DNA of 64,000 bases from Planctomycetota bacterium (GTDB lineage Bacteria > Planctomycetota > UBA1135 > UBA2386): assembly GCA_016713175.1 (NCBI GenBank), contig JADJPQ010000026.1:476865-540864 (forward strand). The letters run 5' to 3'. The notes beneath the pieces were generated by a model, which did not search any database, was not told the origin of the DNA, and was given only the letters and a program-made list of their open reading frames with translations. Position numbers and translations under genes: made by a program. Each line of letters starts with the position of its first letter. Within the stretch, counting starts at the first letter, position 1. This document shows, one piece after another, positions 1 to 9,400 of this stretch.

Positions 1-1
1 C

Positions 2-868
2 GCCGTCGACATCCACGGCACCGGCATCGCCGAAGCGCGCTTCGACGGCGTCGAGTTCACCGGTTCGGTCGTGTTGCCGGTGAAGCGTCTGGGCAAGGCG
101 AGCGTCACGATTCGCGGCATCGTGCACGATCGCGACGGCCGACCGATGGCGAACGCGACCGTCTACGCGCGAGATGACAGTCGGCAGGACCGTACCGGGC
201 ACGAAGCCACCGACATGGCCGGCAAGTTCGACCTCGGGCCCATGCACCCCGGGCGCTGGCAGGTGATCGTGCAGGGGCCAGGCCAGCCGCAGTCGCGCAC
301 GGAATGGCGCGAACTCACCGCCGATGCGACGTGGGATCTGGGGATCGTGACCATCGAGGCCGGCGGTGCGGTCGAAGTCGTGCCGTCCGGAGATGCCGCG
401 CTGGTCGCCGCCACCAAGGGCCGTTGGTGCGTGTTCGAAGGCGAGCAGTTCCTGTGTGGCATGTCGCAGCTCGGCGATGGTCGTCGCTCGGAACCGCTGC
501 AGGCCGGTGACTATCAGCTGTGGTTTCGCGCCGAGGGTGTTGCGGCGCAGATGGTGCCGTTCTCGATCCGGGCCGGTGCCGACACGAACGTGCCGATCGA
601 ACTGCGCCCCGGTGTGCCGCAGCGCATCGTGCTGACGGTGCCATCCGGATACCTGGGACGCCGCCGCGGCGAATGCGTGATCCGTACCGGTGATCGCCTG
701 GTCACCGTGGTATCGCCGCTGGGTCTCGGCCGGGAGCCGATCGCTGCCGACATCTGGCTGGCCCCGGGCACCTATGCGGCGGCGGCGACGCTCGGCGGAT
801 TGCACGGCAGCGCCACGTTCACGGTCGACGACGCAGCCGGGAGCCCGGTGTCGGTGCCGATGCGGTAG
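2..868 (+). CDS. Carboxypeptidase-regulatory-like domain protein, 3' part
   Basis: The frame is open from the left edge of the window, so this is the C-terminal part (288 residues) of a longer protein; a GTG at 71 is only an internal codon. The stretch TIRGIVHDRDGRPMANATV followed by a D-x-x-G-x-F pattern and P-G-R-W is the usual look of a carboxypeptidase-regulatory-like beta-sandwich, a domain found in many secreted bacterial proteins. The rest is beta-rich with no further motif that I recognise. Similar domains occur in the proteins at 30272-31757 and 53230-54816. What lies upstream is unknown; it could be a sigma factor or a membrane anchor as in the fusion at 30-33 kb. Function beyond an extracytoplasmic beta-domain is not supported. 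Confidence 0.75.
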   Translation, partial: AVDIHGTGIAEARFDGVEFTGSVVLPVKRLGKASVTIRGIVHDRDGRPMANATVYARDDSRQDRTGHEATDMAGKFDLGPMHPGRWQVIVQGPGQPQSRTEWRELTADATWDLGIVTIEAGGAVEVVPSGDAALVAATKGRWCVFEGEQFLCGMSQLGDGRRSEPLQAGDYQLWFRAEGVAAQMVPFSIRAGADTNVPIELRPGVPQRIVLTVPSGYLGRRRGECVIRTGDRLVTVVSPLGLGREPIAADIWLAPGTYAAAATLGGLHGSATFTVDDAAGSPVSVPMR

Positions 869-895
869 CGACTGAACGCACGGGCAACGGCGCGA

Positions 896-1210
896 TCAGC
901 TCCGGTTCCAGGTGTCGAACACCCGCACCTGCGCCCAGCTGGCGCGGTTCTCGGCGATGAACTCCTGGTGCCGCGGCGAGACCTGATAGTCGTCGTGGTG
1001 CTGCTTGCTGGCGAACACCACATGCAGGCCGACGTGGAAGTCGCGGATGTTGACCGGGCGGTCGAGTTCGGCGACCAGCGGACCGGCGGCGAAGAACACC
1101 TCGCCGGGATGGCCGGCGAGCAGTTCGTGGCAGGCGTCGACCAGGCGGGCGATGCCGGCCGCGGAGCCGTCGTGCAGCGTGAAGAAGACGTTGTGGATCA
1201 GGGCCGGCAT
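896..1210 (-). CDS. Dabb-family (stress-responsive A/B barrel) protein
   Basis: The 104-residue protein begins MPALIHNVFFTLHD and contains FHVGLHVVFASKQHHDDYQ and HQEFI, the pattern of Dabb-domain proteins, small dimeric alpha/beta barrels of about 100 residues. The family has mixed and often unknown functions. The frame stays open for 143 codons further upstream, but that extension is arginine-rich and lacks a recognisable domain, so the ATG at 1210 is preferred; the length then matches the family. It converges on the gene ending at 868, with 27 bases between the two stops. No substrate can be inferred. Confidence 0.8.
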   Translation of the reverse strand: MPALIHNVFFTLHDGSAAGIARLVDACHELLAGHPGEVFFAAGPLVAELDRPVNIRDFHVGLHVVFASKQHHDDYQVSPRHQEFIAENRASWAQVRVFDTWNRS

Positions 1211-1569
1211 CGCCTGATCTTGCGGCCGGCGCGTGGGCGCGGCAACGGCGGATCTCCGGCGACGGCCGACAACGTGCTGATCGGCGCGTCGCAGCAGCTC
1301 GCGATCCCGGCGAACGGCAGCCTGGTCGGTCTGGAGTTCGCGCTGCAGGGCTTCGACTTCGGCAGCTGTCTTGGTCAGACACGCTGTCGGAGACGATCGA
1401 CCTGCGGGTGCGCTGAACCGCACGGCGCAGGACATTTTCCCGGCAGCGCCTGCACCCACGGTCCCACGCGATGGATGAACGCGCGATCCTCCGGCAGGAT
1501 GGCAAGCCCGGGCTCCGGCCGATCCGCGGCCGGGCCCCCGATTCCCCGTTCCGACAGGAGATCTCCTTC
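1211..1569. other. Divergent intergenic region
   Basis: This stretch separates the Dabb gene (reverse) from the secreted DUF6265-type gene (forward). It probably holds both promoters. A Shine-Dalgarno-like AGGAG lies at 1556-1560 before the GTG at 1570. On the reverse strand an open frame of about 45 codons (roughly 1390-1255) reads as a charged, coiled-coil-like peptide, but it has no convincing start, so I do not call it a gene. No repeats or RNA genes were seen. Confidence 0.4.
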
Positions 1570-2499
1570 GTGCACTCTCGCACCTGGTTGGCCAACGCAC
1601 TCGCTCTCTTCGCCGGTCTGGTCGCCATGCCGACCGCATCGGCGTCCACCGCGCTCACGCCGCAGGACGCGGCCCTGCGCGCCCTCGATGGCGTCTGGAT
1701 CTACGTCGAAGACCGCACCGAGGGCCGCGCCCTCGAGCAGATGGGCGCGCCGATGAGCAGCACCTTCTCGATGCGCGCCGAAGCAGGGGCCGTGATCCTG
1801 GTGCGCGGGCATGGTTCGGGTCATCGCGACGTGCGCGTCGCGCTGGATGGCTCGGTGACCGAAGTCTCGGCGGAGGGCAAGGTCGCCCGCTACCGCGGCT
1901 CGTGGAAGGACGGCACGTTCGAATACCAGGTCGACTTCATCCGCGAGCCGGGCGCCGAGCCCGATGGGCTGTTTCGACGGTCATTCCAGGTCACCCCGGA
2001 CGGGCTCATCGTGCGTTTCTGGCCGCGGTCGTCGGCGACGGAATCGGTCGCGCTCTACCGCCACGCGGAGGACATCCCGATGCCGACGCCGGCGAAGGCA
2101 ACGATCGGCGACCTCGACTGGCTGGCCGGCGCCTGGGTGGGAACGCGGGGTCAGGGCGGCGCGACGTCGATCGAGGAACGGTGGAGCCCGCCGCTCGGCG
2201 GCGCGATGCTCGCGGTGTCACGCACCGTGTCGCGCGGGTCGATGCGTGCGTTCGAGTTCCTCCGGATCGTCGAACGCGACGGCGGCCTGGTCTACATCGC
2301 GCAGCCTGGCGGCGCGACGGCGACCGAGTTCGTGCTCTCCGAACTGGGCAAGCAGCGCGCCGTGTTCGACAACCCGCGGCACGATTATCCCAAGCGCATC
2401 GTCTACGAGCTCGACAGCGACGGCGGGTTGCGCGCGACGATCGGCTACACCAAGGGCGGCACGCCCCGGGTCTTCGAGTTCAAGCGCGAAGAGAAGTGA
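1570..2499 (+). CDS. Secreted protein with C-terminal DUF6265-like domain
   Basis: The GTG at 1570 is chosen because AGGAG lies about ten bases upstream and it gives a clean signal peptide (VHSRTWLANALALFAGL, ending near ASAS). The mature protein has two parts. The first, about 130 residues, is a beta-rich region of unknown type (LRALDGVWIYVEDRTEGRAL). The second, about residues 180-300, begins DLDWLAGAWVG and contains IEERWSPPLGGAMLAVSR and FDNPRHDYPKRI, the signature of DUF6265, a lipocalin-like beta barrel of unknown function. The first half also looks like a small barrel, so this may be a tandem-barrel protein. The protein is expected in the periplasm. Confidence 0.8.
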   Translation: MHSRTWLANALALFAGLVAMPTASASTALTPQDAALRALDGVWIYVEDRTEGRALEQMGAPMSSTFSMRAEAGAVILVRGHGSGHRDVRVALDGSVTEVSAEGKVARYRGSWKDGTFEYQVDFIREPGAEPDGLFRRSFQVTPDGLIVRFWPRSSATESVALYRHAEDIPMPTPAKATIGDLDWLAGAWVGTRGQGGATSIEERWSPPLGGAMLAVSRTVSRGSMRAFEFLRIVERDGGLVYIAQPGGATATEFVLSELGKQRAVFDNPRHDYPKRIVYELDSDGGLRATIGYTKGGTPRVFEFKREEK

Positions 2500-2521
2500 C
2501 GAAGCAAGCGGTGCCGCCGCC

Positions 2522-2527
2522 TATCCT
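2522..2527 (+). promoter_or_regulatory. Possible -10 box (TATCCT) for the ThuA gene
   Basis: TATCCT ends seven bases before the ATG at 2534, and no Shine-Dalgarno lies between them. With the usual distance from -10 box to transcription start, the transcript would begin at or next to the ATG and be leaderless. The same arrangement recurs before several genes in this window. No clear -35 box is seen. Confidence 0.35.
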
Positions 2528-2533
2528 GCGGCG

Positions 2534-4456
2534 ATGCCCCCGATCCAGTCGCCGCTCCGCCGCATTCTCCTTCGCGCGCTGGGCTGCGCCCTGACCGTCG
2601 CTGCGGTCGCCCAGACCCAGACACCGACACCATGGCTCGAACTCGCCGGCGGTGACGGTCCCGGCGCCGGCACGCACATCGTGTTCGTCACCGGCGACGA
2701 GGAGTACCGATCCGAGGAGAGCATGCCGCAACTGGCGCGGATCCTGGCGCGGCTCGGGTGTCGCTGCACGGTGTTGTTCGCCATCGACCCACGCACCCAC
2801 GCGATCGACCCGAACGTCCAGGACCACATCCCGGGCCTGCACCACCTCGACCGTGCCGACCTGCTGGTGATGTTCACGCGCTTTCGCAACCTGCCGGATG
2901 ACGCGATGCAGCACCTCGCCGACTACGTCGAGTCCGGGCGGCCGGTCGTCGGCCTGCGGACCGCAACGCACGCGTTCCAGATCCCGGCCGAGCGGCGCTT
3001 CGCGCACTGGACCTGGCGCAGCAAGACCTGGGACGGCGGCTTCGGCCGGCAGATCCTGGGCGAGACCTGGATCGCGCATCATGGCCACCATGGTGTCGAG
3101 GGCACCCTCGGCGTGCTCGCCGATGGCGCCGCCGATCATCCGATCCTGCGCGGCATCGCCGCCGGTTCGATCCACGATCCGGCCGACGTCTACACCGTGC
3201 GATTGCCGTTGCCTGGCGACTGCCAGCCACTGGTCCTGGGCCAGGTGCTGGCCGGGCTCGATGCCGGCAGCGGCAAGGCGCCGGCGGCCGACGGCAAGGA
3301 CCGGAACGACCCGATGATGCCGATCGCGTGGACGCGCACACGGCAGCAGAACGAACGCGACCAGCGCGTGTTCACGACCACGCTCGGCGCCGCGCAGGCG
3401 TTCGCCAGCAGCGGCACGCGCCGGCTCCTGGTGAATGCCTGTCTGTGGGCCATGGGCCGTGAGAACGCGATCAGCGCCGAGCTGGACGTGTCGACGATCG
3501 GCGTGTTCATGCCATCACCGTTCGGCTTCGGCAAGCATCGCGCGGGTGCCACGCCCGCCGATCTGCAGGCGGCGGCGCGCGTCGGTCATCGCGTGCTGCT
3601 CGGGGCCCACGGACGACTGGTTCGACTCGCGGCCGATGGCGCGATCGAGTGGCAGATGCCCTGGGGCGGCATCCACGATCTGCACGTTCGCGACAACGGT
3701 CACATCCTGGTGCAACAGGACCTCCGGCGGGTCGTCGAGATCGACCCGGTGACGCAGCGGATCGTCTGGCAATACGACGCCGCAACCGGCCATGGCAACG
3801 CGGGCCGTCGCGTCGAGGTGCACGCCTTCCAGCCGTTGCTCGAGGACACGATGCTGATCGCGGAGAGCGGCCCGGCGCGCCTGCTGCAGATCGCGCGCGA
3901 TGGCACCGTGCAGGCGAACGTGCCGTTGACGGTCCGGAATCCGGATCCGCATCGCGACACCAGGCTGGTTCGCCGGCTGCCCACCGGCAACTGGCTGGTC
4001 TGTCACGAAGGCGATGGCGCGGTGCGCGAATACGACGACGCCGGCAAGGTCGTCTGGCAGTTCGAAGTGCCGCTGTTCGGCAAGGACCGACGATCTGGTC
4101 ACGGTCCCGAGGCGTTCGGCAATCAGGTGTTCGCCGCCGTGCGGCTGCCCGATGGCCACACGTTGGTCACGACCGGCAATGGCCACTCGCTGCTGACGGT
4201 CGCGGCGGATGGCACGATCGTCGATGCGATCCATCAGGACGATCTGGCGGGCGTGCGGCTGGCGTGGGTCACCACGATCGAAGTGCTGAAGAACGGCAAC
4301 TACGTGCTGGGCAACTGCCACGCCGGCCCCGGACAGCCGGTGCTGGTCGAGTTCGAACCGAAGTCGCGGCGCGTGGTCTGGACGCTCGATGGTCACGAGC
4401 GCTTTGGCGATTCGGTGTCGAACTCGCTGGTGCTGGAAGAAGGCACGTTGCGCTGA
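2534..4456 (+). CDS. Secreted ThuA-like protein with C-terminal beta-propeller
   Basis: The 640-residue protein starts with a signal peptide (RRILLRALGCALTVAAVAQ). Residues about 35-310 form a ThuA-like domain, a glutamine-amidotransferase-like fold common in Planctomycetota: HIVFVTGDEEYRSEESMPQL, then ADLLVMFTRFRNLPDD, GRPVVGLRTATHAF and a G-H-H-G segment. Residues about 350-640 are a propeller of PQQ-like repeats (GRLVRLAADGAIEWQMPWGG, RIVWQYDAA, GKVVWQFEVP, RRVVWTLDGH). ThuA-like proteins are associated with carbohydrate use, but the reaction is not established; the propeller may bind sugar or protein. The open frame extends far upstream, but the ATG at 2534 gives the signal peptide. It converges with the gene at 4530. 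Confidence 0.85.
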   Translation: MPPIQSPLRRILLRALGCALTVAAVAQTQTPTPWLELAGGDGPGAGTHIVFVTGDEEYRSEESMPQLARILARLGCRCTVLFAIDPRTHAIDPNVQDHIPGLHHLDRADLLVMFTRFRNLPDDAMQHLADYVESGRPVVGLRTATHAFQIPAERRFAHWTWRSKTWDGGFGRQILGETWIAHHGHHGVEGTLGVLADGAADHPILRGIAAGSIHDPADVYTVRLPLPGDCQPLVLGQVLAGLDAGSGKAPAADGKDRNDPMMPIAWTRTRQQNERDQRVFTTTLGAAQAFASSGTRRLLVNACLWAMGRENAISAELDVSTIGVFMPSPFGFGKHRAGATPADLQAAARVGHRVLLGAHGRLVRLAADGAIEWQMPWGGIHDLHVRDNGHILVQQDLRRVVEIDPVTQRIVWQYDAATGHGNAGRRVEVHAFQPLLEDTMLIAESGPARLLQIARDGTVQANVPLTVRNPDPHRDTRLVRRLPTGNWLVCHEGDGAVREYDDAGKVVWQFEVPLFGKDRRSGHGPEAFGNQVFAAVRLPDGHTLVTTGNGHSLLTVAADGTIVDAIHQDDLAGVRLAWVTTIEVLKNGNYVLGNCHAGPGQPVLVEFEPKSRRVVWTLDGHERFGDSVSNSLVLEEGTLR

Positions 4457-4501
4457 GAACACGCACGAGCGCCCTCGCCTCGATGAACGCGACGCTACCC
4501 C

Positions 4502-4517
4502 GGCAGGATTGCCTGCC
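4502..4517. terminator. Hairpin between convergent genes
   Basis: GGCAGG, a four-base loop and CCTGCC form a perfect six-base-pair stem between the stops of two convergent genes (4456 and 4530). No T-run follows on either strand, so termination activity is only suggested by position. Confidence 0.3.
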
Positions 4518-4529
4518 AGACGTGGCGCG

Positions 4530-6308
4530 TCAGTTGCATCCCCACAGATGGGCAATGACCGCGAGGTAGACGGCGCGCGCCGTGACCGCCCCGGCAACCG
4601 CGGCACAGAAAGGGATGATCTCCGTGCAGGCGACCGGTCCAATGATCGGCACCCACGCCACGCCGACACACGCCGTGCTGCAGAGGCTGGCGGCGCCGGT
4701 GCCCAATGCGGCGGCCGCAGCCACGGCCGCCAGGTCGCAGTACCAGGTTGGCGCCGTAGCACACAGCAACCTGGCCGTGACGCAATTGCCGGTCATCTCC
4801 TCGGTCGAGAACAGCGCCGCGACGGCGAACAGACAGCGACTGCTCTCCTGCCAGTTCGCCAGCGCCGCGCCATGGGCGCTCGCGTCGGCAAAATAGACGT
4901 CGAGCAAGGTCGTGACCGAGACCACCGCCCCGTTGTGCAGGACCAGCTCGCCTGGCATCGCCGGCAACAGATCGATCGTGGTGCTGCCAAGGGATACCAC
5001 GGCGCTGCTCGGTGAAAGCGCAATCGTCGCCGTGCCAGCGCTGCCAAGTGCCACGCTGACCGCGCCGTTGATGTCGCCGTTGGTCTGCGCCTGGAAGCTG
5101 CCAGTCAGAGTGACTGGGACGGTCACACTACCGGAAATGGGTACCGCCACCGGCGAGTCCTGGTAGTTGCCGCTGCTGTACTGCGGGGCGATGTCGGCCA
5201 CTTGCTGCACCCGCCAGGTCTCGGTGAACGCCAGGGGCGGGTTGGCACAGCCCCCGGCTGCCAGGAAATCGGCGCCCTGGATCCTGAACTCGAAGTTGCA
5301 CAATGCCGTCGTCATCGGGATCTCCAGGCTGTCCGAGTTGCCAAACACCACCGAGGCCCATTCGTGACCTACCCAGCAACCACAAAAGGCTTGCGGCGAA
5401 GACTGGAAGCCGTAGCCGATGAAGCCAAGACCGCCGACGTTGCTCAACTGGGCGTGCACATACCCCCCAAGCACCGGCGAGCCACGAACGGCGAGCCGGG
5501 CCGCTCCACATGAGGGCAGGCTGGTGCGTGCGATCTGGCCGACCGCGCCACCAGCCAGGCCATGAAGGCGGAAGGGCAGGCCCTGGCTGTGGTCGCCATC
5601 GACAACCCCCTGCCAGGTCCCGGGAACTCCACCGATGCGCTGCCGGGCGTTGCCGGTCGACTCGACACCAGCAGTGGTCAAAGGGGGCACCCACGACAAA
5701 CCGTTGAACTGGAACACCAACCAGTAGGTGCCCGGTGACAGCCATACCGGGGCCGCCAACTGCACCCGAACGGACATCAGTGCGCGATTCGTGGCCGCAG
5801 GAGCCAAAGCAAAGACCCGATACTCATGGCGGAACTCAACCGTGGAATTGGCGAGCTGATCATGGTCGAGGCTCGGACCTCCCGGGACCGGTACCGACGA
5901 TGGCAACCCGGGCGGCCCGGTCAGCAGTTCGACGAAGACCCCGGTCACCGGCGCCGGCGGCGCCGGCACCGCGCCGAGCGCATAGCCAATGAGCTCGATC
6001 GCGTCGACGAGCATGCCCGAGGTTGCGCAAACCGTGAAGTCATCGGCCAAGGCCAGACCGGAGCTGCGGTTGGCTCCGAAACCCGCCACGCTTCCCTGGG
6101 CCAAACTCGACTGCGCCACGGGTGCCGCCGGATGCGGGCCGGTCATCAGCGGCCCATTGTCGTAGAGCAGCCGCGACTGGGCAGCCAGTTCGCCGCCGAG
6201 CGTAACGGTCAGGCAGGACAGCAGGGCCGCCAGCGACCTCCGTGACGACGGCAGGGAACGAAGCCAGGAAGACAGCCGGGTACCGGCGATCGAACGGGGG
6301 ACTGACAT
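4530..6308 (-). CDS. Large secreted protein with cysteine-rich hydrophobic tail
   Basis: The ATG at 6308 is chosen because AGAGG lies just upstream and an arginine-containing signal peptide follows (RRSLAALLSCLTVTLGGELAAQ). The 592-residue protein is beta-rich. Residues 45-250 resemble a jelly-roll-like lectin module often seen in planctomycetal secreted proteins (ADDFTV, GTYWLVFQFNG). Residues about 258-370 resemble the shared module found at the C-termini of other secreted proteins here. The last 84 residues are very different: alanine- and glycine-rich, hydrophobic, with eight cysteines (residues 509, 516, 524, 543, 547, 561, 568 and 591), resembling halocin-C8-type bacteriocin domains. 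A role at the cell surface is inferred; no enzyme motif is seen. Confidence 0.75.
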   Translation of the reverse strand: MSVPRSIAGTRLSSWLRSLPSSRRSLAALLSCLTVTLGGELAAQSRLLYDNGPLMTGPHPAAPVAQSSLAQGSVAGFGANRSSGLALADDFTVCATSGMLVDAIELIGYALGAVPAPPAPVTGVFVELLTGPPGLPSSVPVPGGPSLDHDQLANSTVEFRHEYRVFALAPAATNRALMSVRVQLAAPVWLSPGTYWLVFQFNGLSWVPPLTTAGVESTGNARQRIGGVPGTWQGVVDGDHSQGLPFRLHGLAGGAVGQIARTSLPSCGAARLAVRGSPVLGGYVHAQLSNVGGLGFIGYGFQSSPQAFCGCWVGHEWASVVFGNSDSLEIPMTTALCNFEFRIQGADFLAAGGCANPPLAFTETWRVQQVADIAPQYSSGNYQDSPVAVPISGSVTVPVTLTGSFQAQTNGDINGAVSVALGSAGTATIALSPSSAVVSLGSTTIDLLPAMPGELVLHNGAVVSVTTLLDVYFADASAHGAALANWQESSRCLFAVAALFSTEEMTGNCVTARLLCATAPTWYCDLAAVAAAAALGTGAASLCSTACVGVAWVPIIGPVACTEIIPFCAAVAGAVTARAVYLAVIAHLWGCN

Positions 6309-6447
6309 GGTGACCTCTCGGGTGAGGGTGGTGGTGAGCTGCCGGCGATCCGGCAGGAACGCTCTCGCCATGGCCGTCCCGCCCCTCACTTCGTGACAGG
6401 AATCCCCCGAAACCGCGCGTCCCGGGTCGCCGCTGCGCGGCCGTCGT

Positions 6448-6453
6448 TATGCT
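6448..6453 (+). promoter_or_regulatory. Possible -10 box (TATGCT) for the kinase-FGE gene
   Basis: TATGCT ends six bases before the GTG at 6460, with no Shine-Dalgarno between. A transcript starting at the usual distance would be leaderless. It matches the TANNNT pattern seen upstream of several other genes in this window. Confidence 0.35.
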
Positions 6454-6459
6454 GCCGGC

Positions 6460-9400
6460 GTGCCCGCCGCCGACGACAGTTCCGACTCCGGACTGCGCGA
6501 TGCCCTCGCCGGCTTCGCTGCCGAGGTCGAACCGGCCGCCCTGCGCGACGTCCAGCGCCGCCTCGATGCGGCGCTCGGCGATGACGACCATCTGGGCGAC
6601 TACCGGATCGGCAAGGAACTCGGCCGCGGCGGCATGGGCATCGTCTACGAAGCCGAACAACTGTCGGCGCCGGGTCACATCGTCGCCCTGAAGGTGCTGC
6701 TCGGCTTCGCCGCTTCCGAGACCGCGCGCCGCCGCTTCGCCCGCGAGGTCGAGGTGACCCGACAACTGGATCATCCGCACATCGTGCCGGTCCTGGCCGC
6801 CGATCTCGGCGGCCCGCGTCCGTACTACACGATGCAACGGATCGTCGGCGTCTCGCTGCGCGACCTGCTGCGCACCGGCGCGTTGCGCGACGACTGCCGG
6901 CGCACCGCGACGATGATCCGGGATCTGGCGCGCGCGCTGCAGCATGCGCACGACCACGGCGTCGTGCATCGCGACGTCAAACCGGGCAACGTCATCGTCG
7001 AAGCCGGCGATCGCGCGCTGCTGCTGGACTTCGGCCTGGCCCGCGTGCTCACCGACGATGCCAAGTTGACGCATTCGCTCGATGCCGTCGGCACTCCGGA
7101 CTACATGGCCCCCGAGCAGCTCGCCGGCCGCCGCGGCGACATCACGCCGCGCACCGACATCTATGGACTCGGCATCACGCTGTACGAGTGCCTGACCGGC
7201 AGTTCGCCGTTCGCCAGCGGCAGCAATGTTCAGACTGCCGAACGGATCCGCCGAGGCGACGCGCCCCGGATCCGTCGCCGCAACCAGGCGGTGCCTCGCG
7301 ATCTCGAGACCATCTGCAGCAAAGCCATGGCTGCCGCGCCGGCACACCGCTATGCGACCGCCGCCGCCTTCGCCGACGACCTCGATGCGTTCCTGCACTT
7401 CCGACCGATCGCCGCCCGCCCGGCGCCACGGTGGCACCGCGTGCGGATCGTGGCCCAACGGCACCCGCTGCTGGCGACCGCGAGCGCGGCGGCGGCGGTG
7501 GTGTTCGCCCTCGCCGGGATCTGGTGGGGCTGGTGGGTGCCGACGCGCGACACCAACGCCCGCCTCGCCGGCATCGAGGCGCTCTGGCATCGCTGCGTCG
7601 AGGTCGAAGCACGCCTGCTGGCCGACCGGGTGACCTTGCGCACCCGCCAGCAGCGGGAATGGCAACCTGGCCTCGACCCCGAACTCGGGCCGCTGCAGCG
7701 CGAGCTGCGCCGGCTGGGCAGCGAACGCGACCAGGCCCGCGCCGAGCTGGAGACCGCGCTGGAGACCTGCCTCGCGCTGGCCCCCGAGCATCCGCGCACC
7801 AATCAGTGGTTCGCGCGCCTGGTCGCCCTGCAACTGCGCGAACTGCTGGCCGGCGCCGGCATCATGACGCATCGCGAACGGATCGCGCAGCAGCAGCAGC
7901 GCCTGCAGCGTTTCGACCGCGCCGGCGAACACGCGGCGCTGCTCGACGAACGCGGCGAACTGACCATCGCCTGCGCCGCTGGCGCCGCCGAGGTCTGGCT
8001 GTGCCCGCTGGTCGAGACGCCGGACGGCCGCGCCATCCATGTCGGCGCGGACGATGCCGCGGCGGTGGCGCTCGGCACGACGCCGTGGACCGGGAATCCC
8101 CGCGAGGGCAGCTACGCGATCCGGGCGACTCGTGACGGCCACGAGGACCTCGTGGTGCCGGTGCTGATCCGCCGCCGCGCCATGCAGAGCGACCGCGAGC
8201 GTCGCGTCGATCTCACGTTCGCGACCCGCGAGGATCTCGGTGACGGCTTCGTGCAGGTGCACGGCGGCCTGGCGGTCCCGCCGGCGGACGATTCGGATCC
8301 GACCGTTGCCGACGAACGCGAGGCGATCCCCGGTTTTGCGATGACCCAGCACGAAGTGCGCTTCCAGGACGTCATCGACTGGCTCGGGGCGATGCCGCCG
8401 GAGTTGGCCAGCGGCAAGCAGGGCAGCATGCTCGCCGGCTTGCAGTGGCCGCAGATCGCCGCGCTGCTGCACCACCTCAACCGCCGCGAACATCGACTCG
8501 GTACCGCGTTCTGGATCGGCCTGCCGACGCCGGCGGAATGGCGCTGGGCCGGCCAGGGCGCCGATGGCCGCCCGTACCCATGGGGCTGGCAACATGACTG
8601 GGGCTTCTCGCAGAACTACTGGTCGAGCGTCGACGCCGACATGCGTCTGCCGCAGGAACGGTGGCCGGACACCGACATCTCGCCGTTCGGCATCCGCCAT
8701 CTCGCCGGTTCGCTGCGCGAAGTCTGTCTGCCCAGGGCGCCGATGCGGGAGATCGGCAACAAGCAGTTCCTGCTGTGCGGTGGTTGCTACTACTCGTTCC
8801 GGGCCAGCGACCTGCAGCTCGGTTCGCAGCGTTCGTTGATGAACGACGAAACCGCCGTCGACACCGGCCTGCGTCTGGTCCGGCGGCGACTGTCGGAGCT
8901 GCCGACCGGGTCCGCGACCCTGCACCTGCCGCGAGCCGGCGAAGCGCCGCCCGGAGTGCCGGTCGGATGGCGGCTGCTTGGCACCAGCGGCCCGTTTGCC
9001 GAGGACCTGACCGGCAGCAGCCGGGCGGTGAGCACGGGCGACGGACTGCGGTTGCTGGGCTATGGCGGTCACTTCTCGCCGCAGCTGCTGGCCTGGCATC
9101 CGCTTGCGTGCCCGTCGGCGACCACGACGTTGACGACGACCTTCTCGTTCGACGTCGGCCGCGAACCGTCGCGAACGCTCGAGATCCGGCTCGGCGAACG
9201 GCCCGATCTCGAAGCCCGCGATGCCTGGCTGGGCTGCCAGATCCACGTCGACTGGTTCGGCGTGTCCGGCGGCGGCAATGCCGACACGCCGCTGATCCGC
9301 CAGCCCCTGCCCGCCGCCGGCGCCGGCGAGACCCATGCGTTGACGCTGACGGTGACGCCACAGTCGGTCGCCGCCCGCCTGGCTCGCGGCCGCGCGGCCC

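Noticed and set aside
1255..1390. Coiled-coil-like peptide (EVEALQRELQTDQAAVRRDR) upstream of the Dabb gene, same strand and frame
   Set aside because: There is no start codon with a ribosome site, and the segment is flanked by shadow-like arginine-rich sequence. It could be an N-terminal extension, but Dabb proteins usually start at the chosen Met.
6040..9336. A 1098-codon open frame on the reverse strand opposite the kinase-FGE gene
   Set aside because: The forward strand has a complete kinase; the reverse translation is an Arg/Gln/Gly-rich shadow without motifs.
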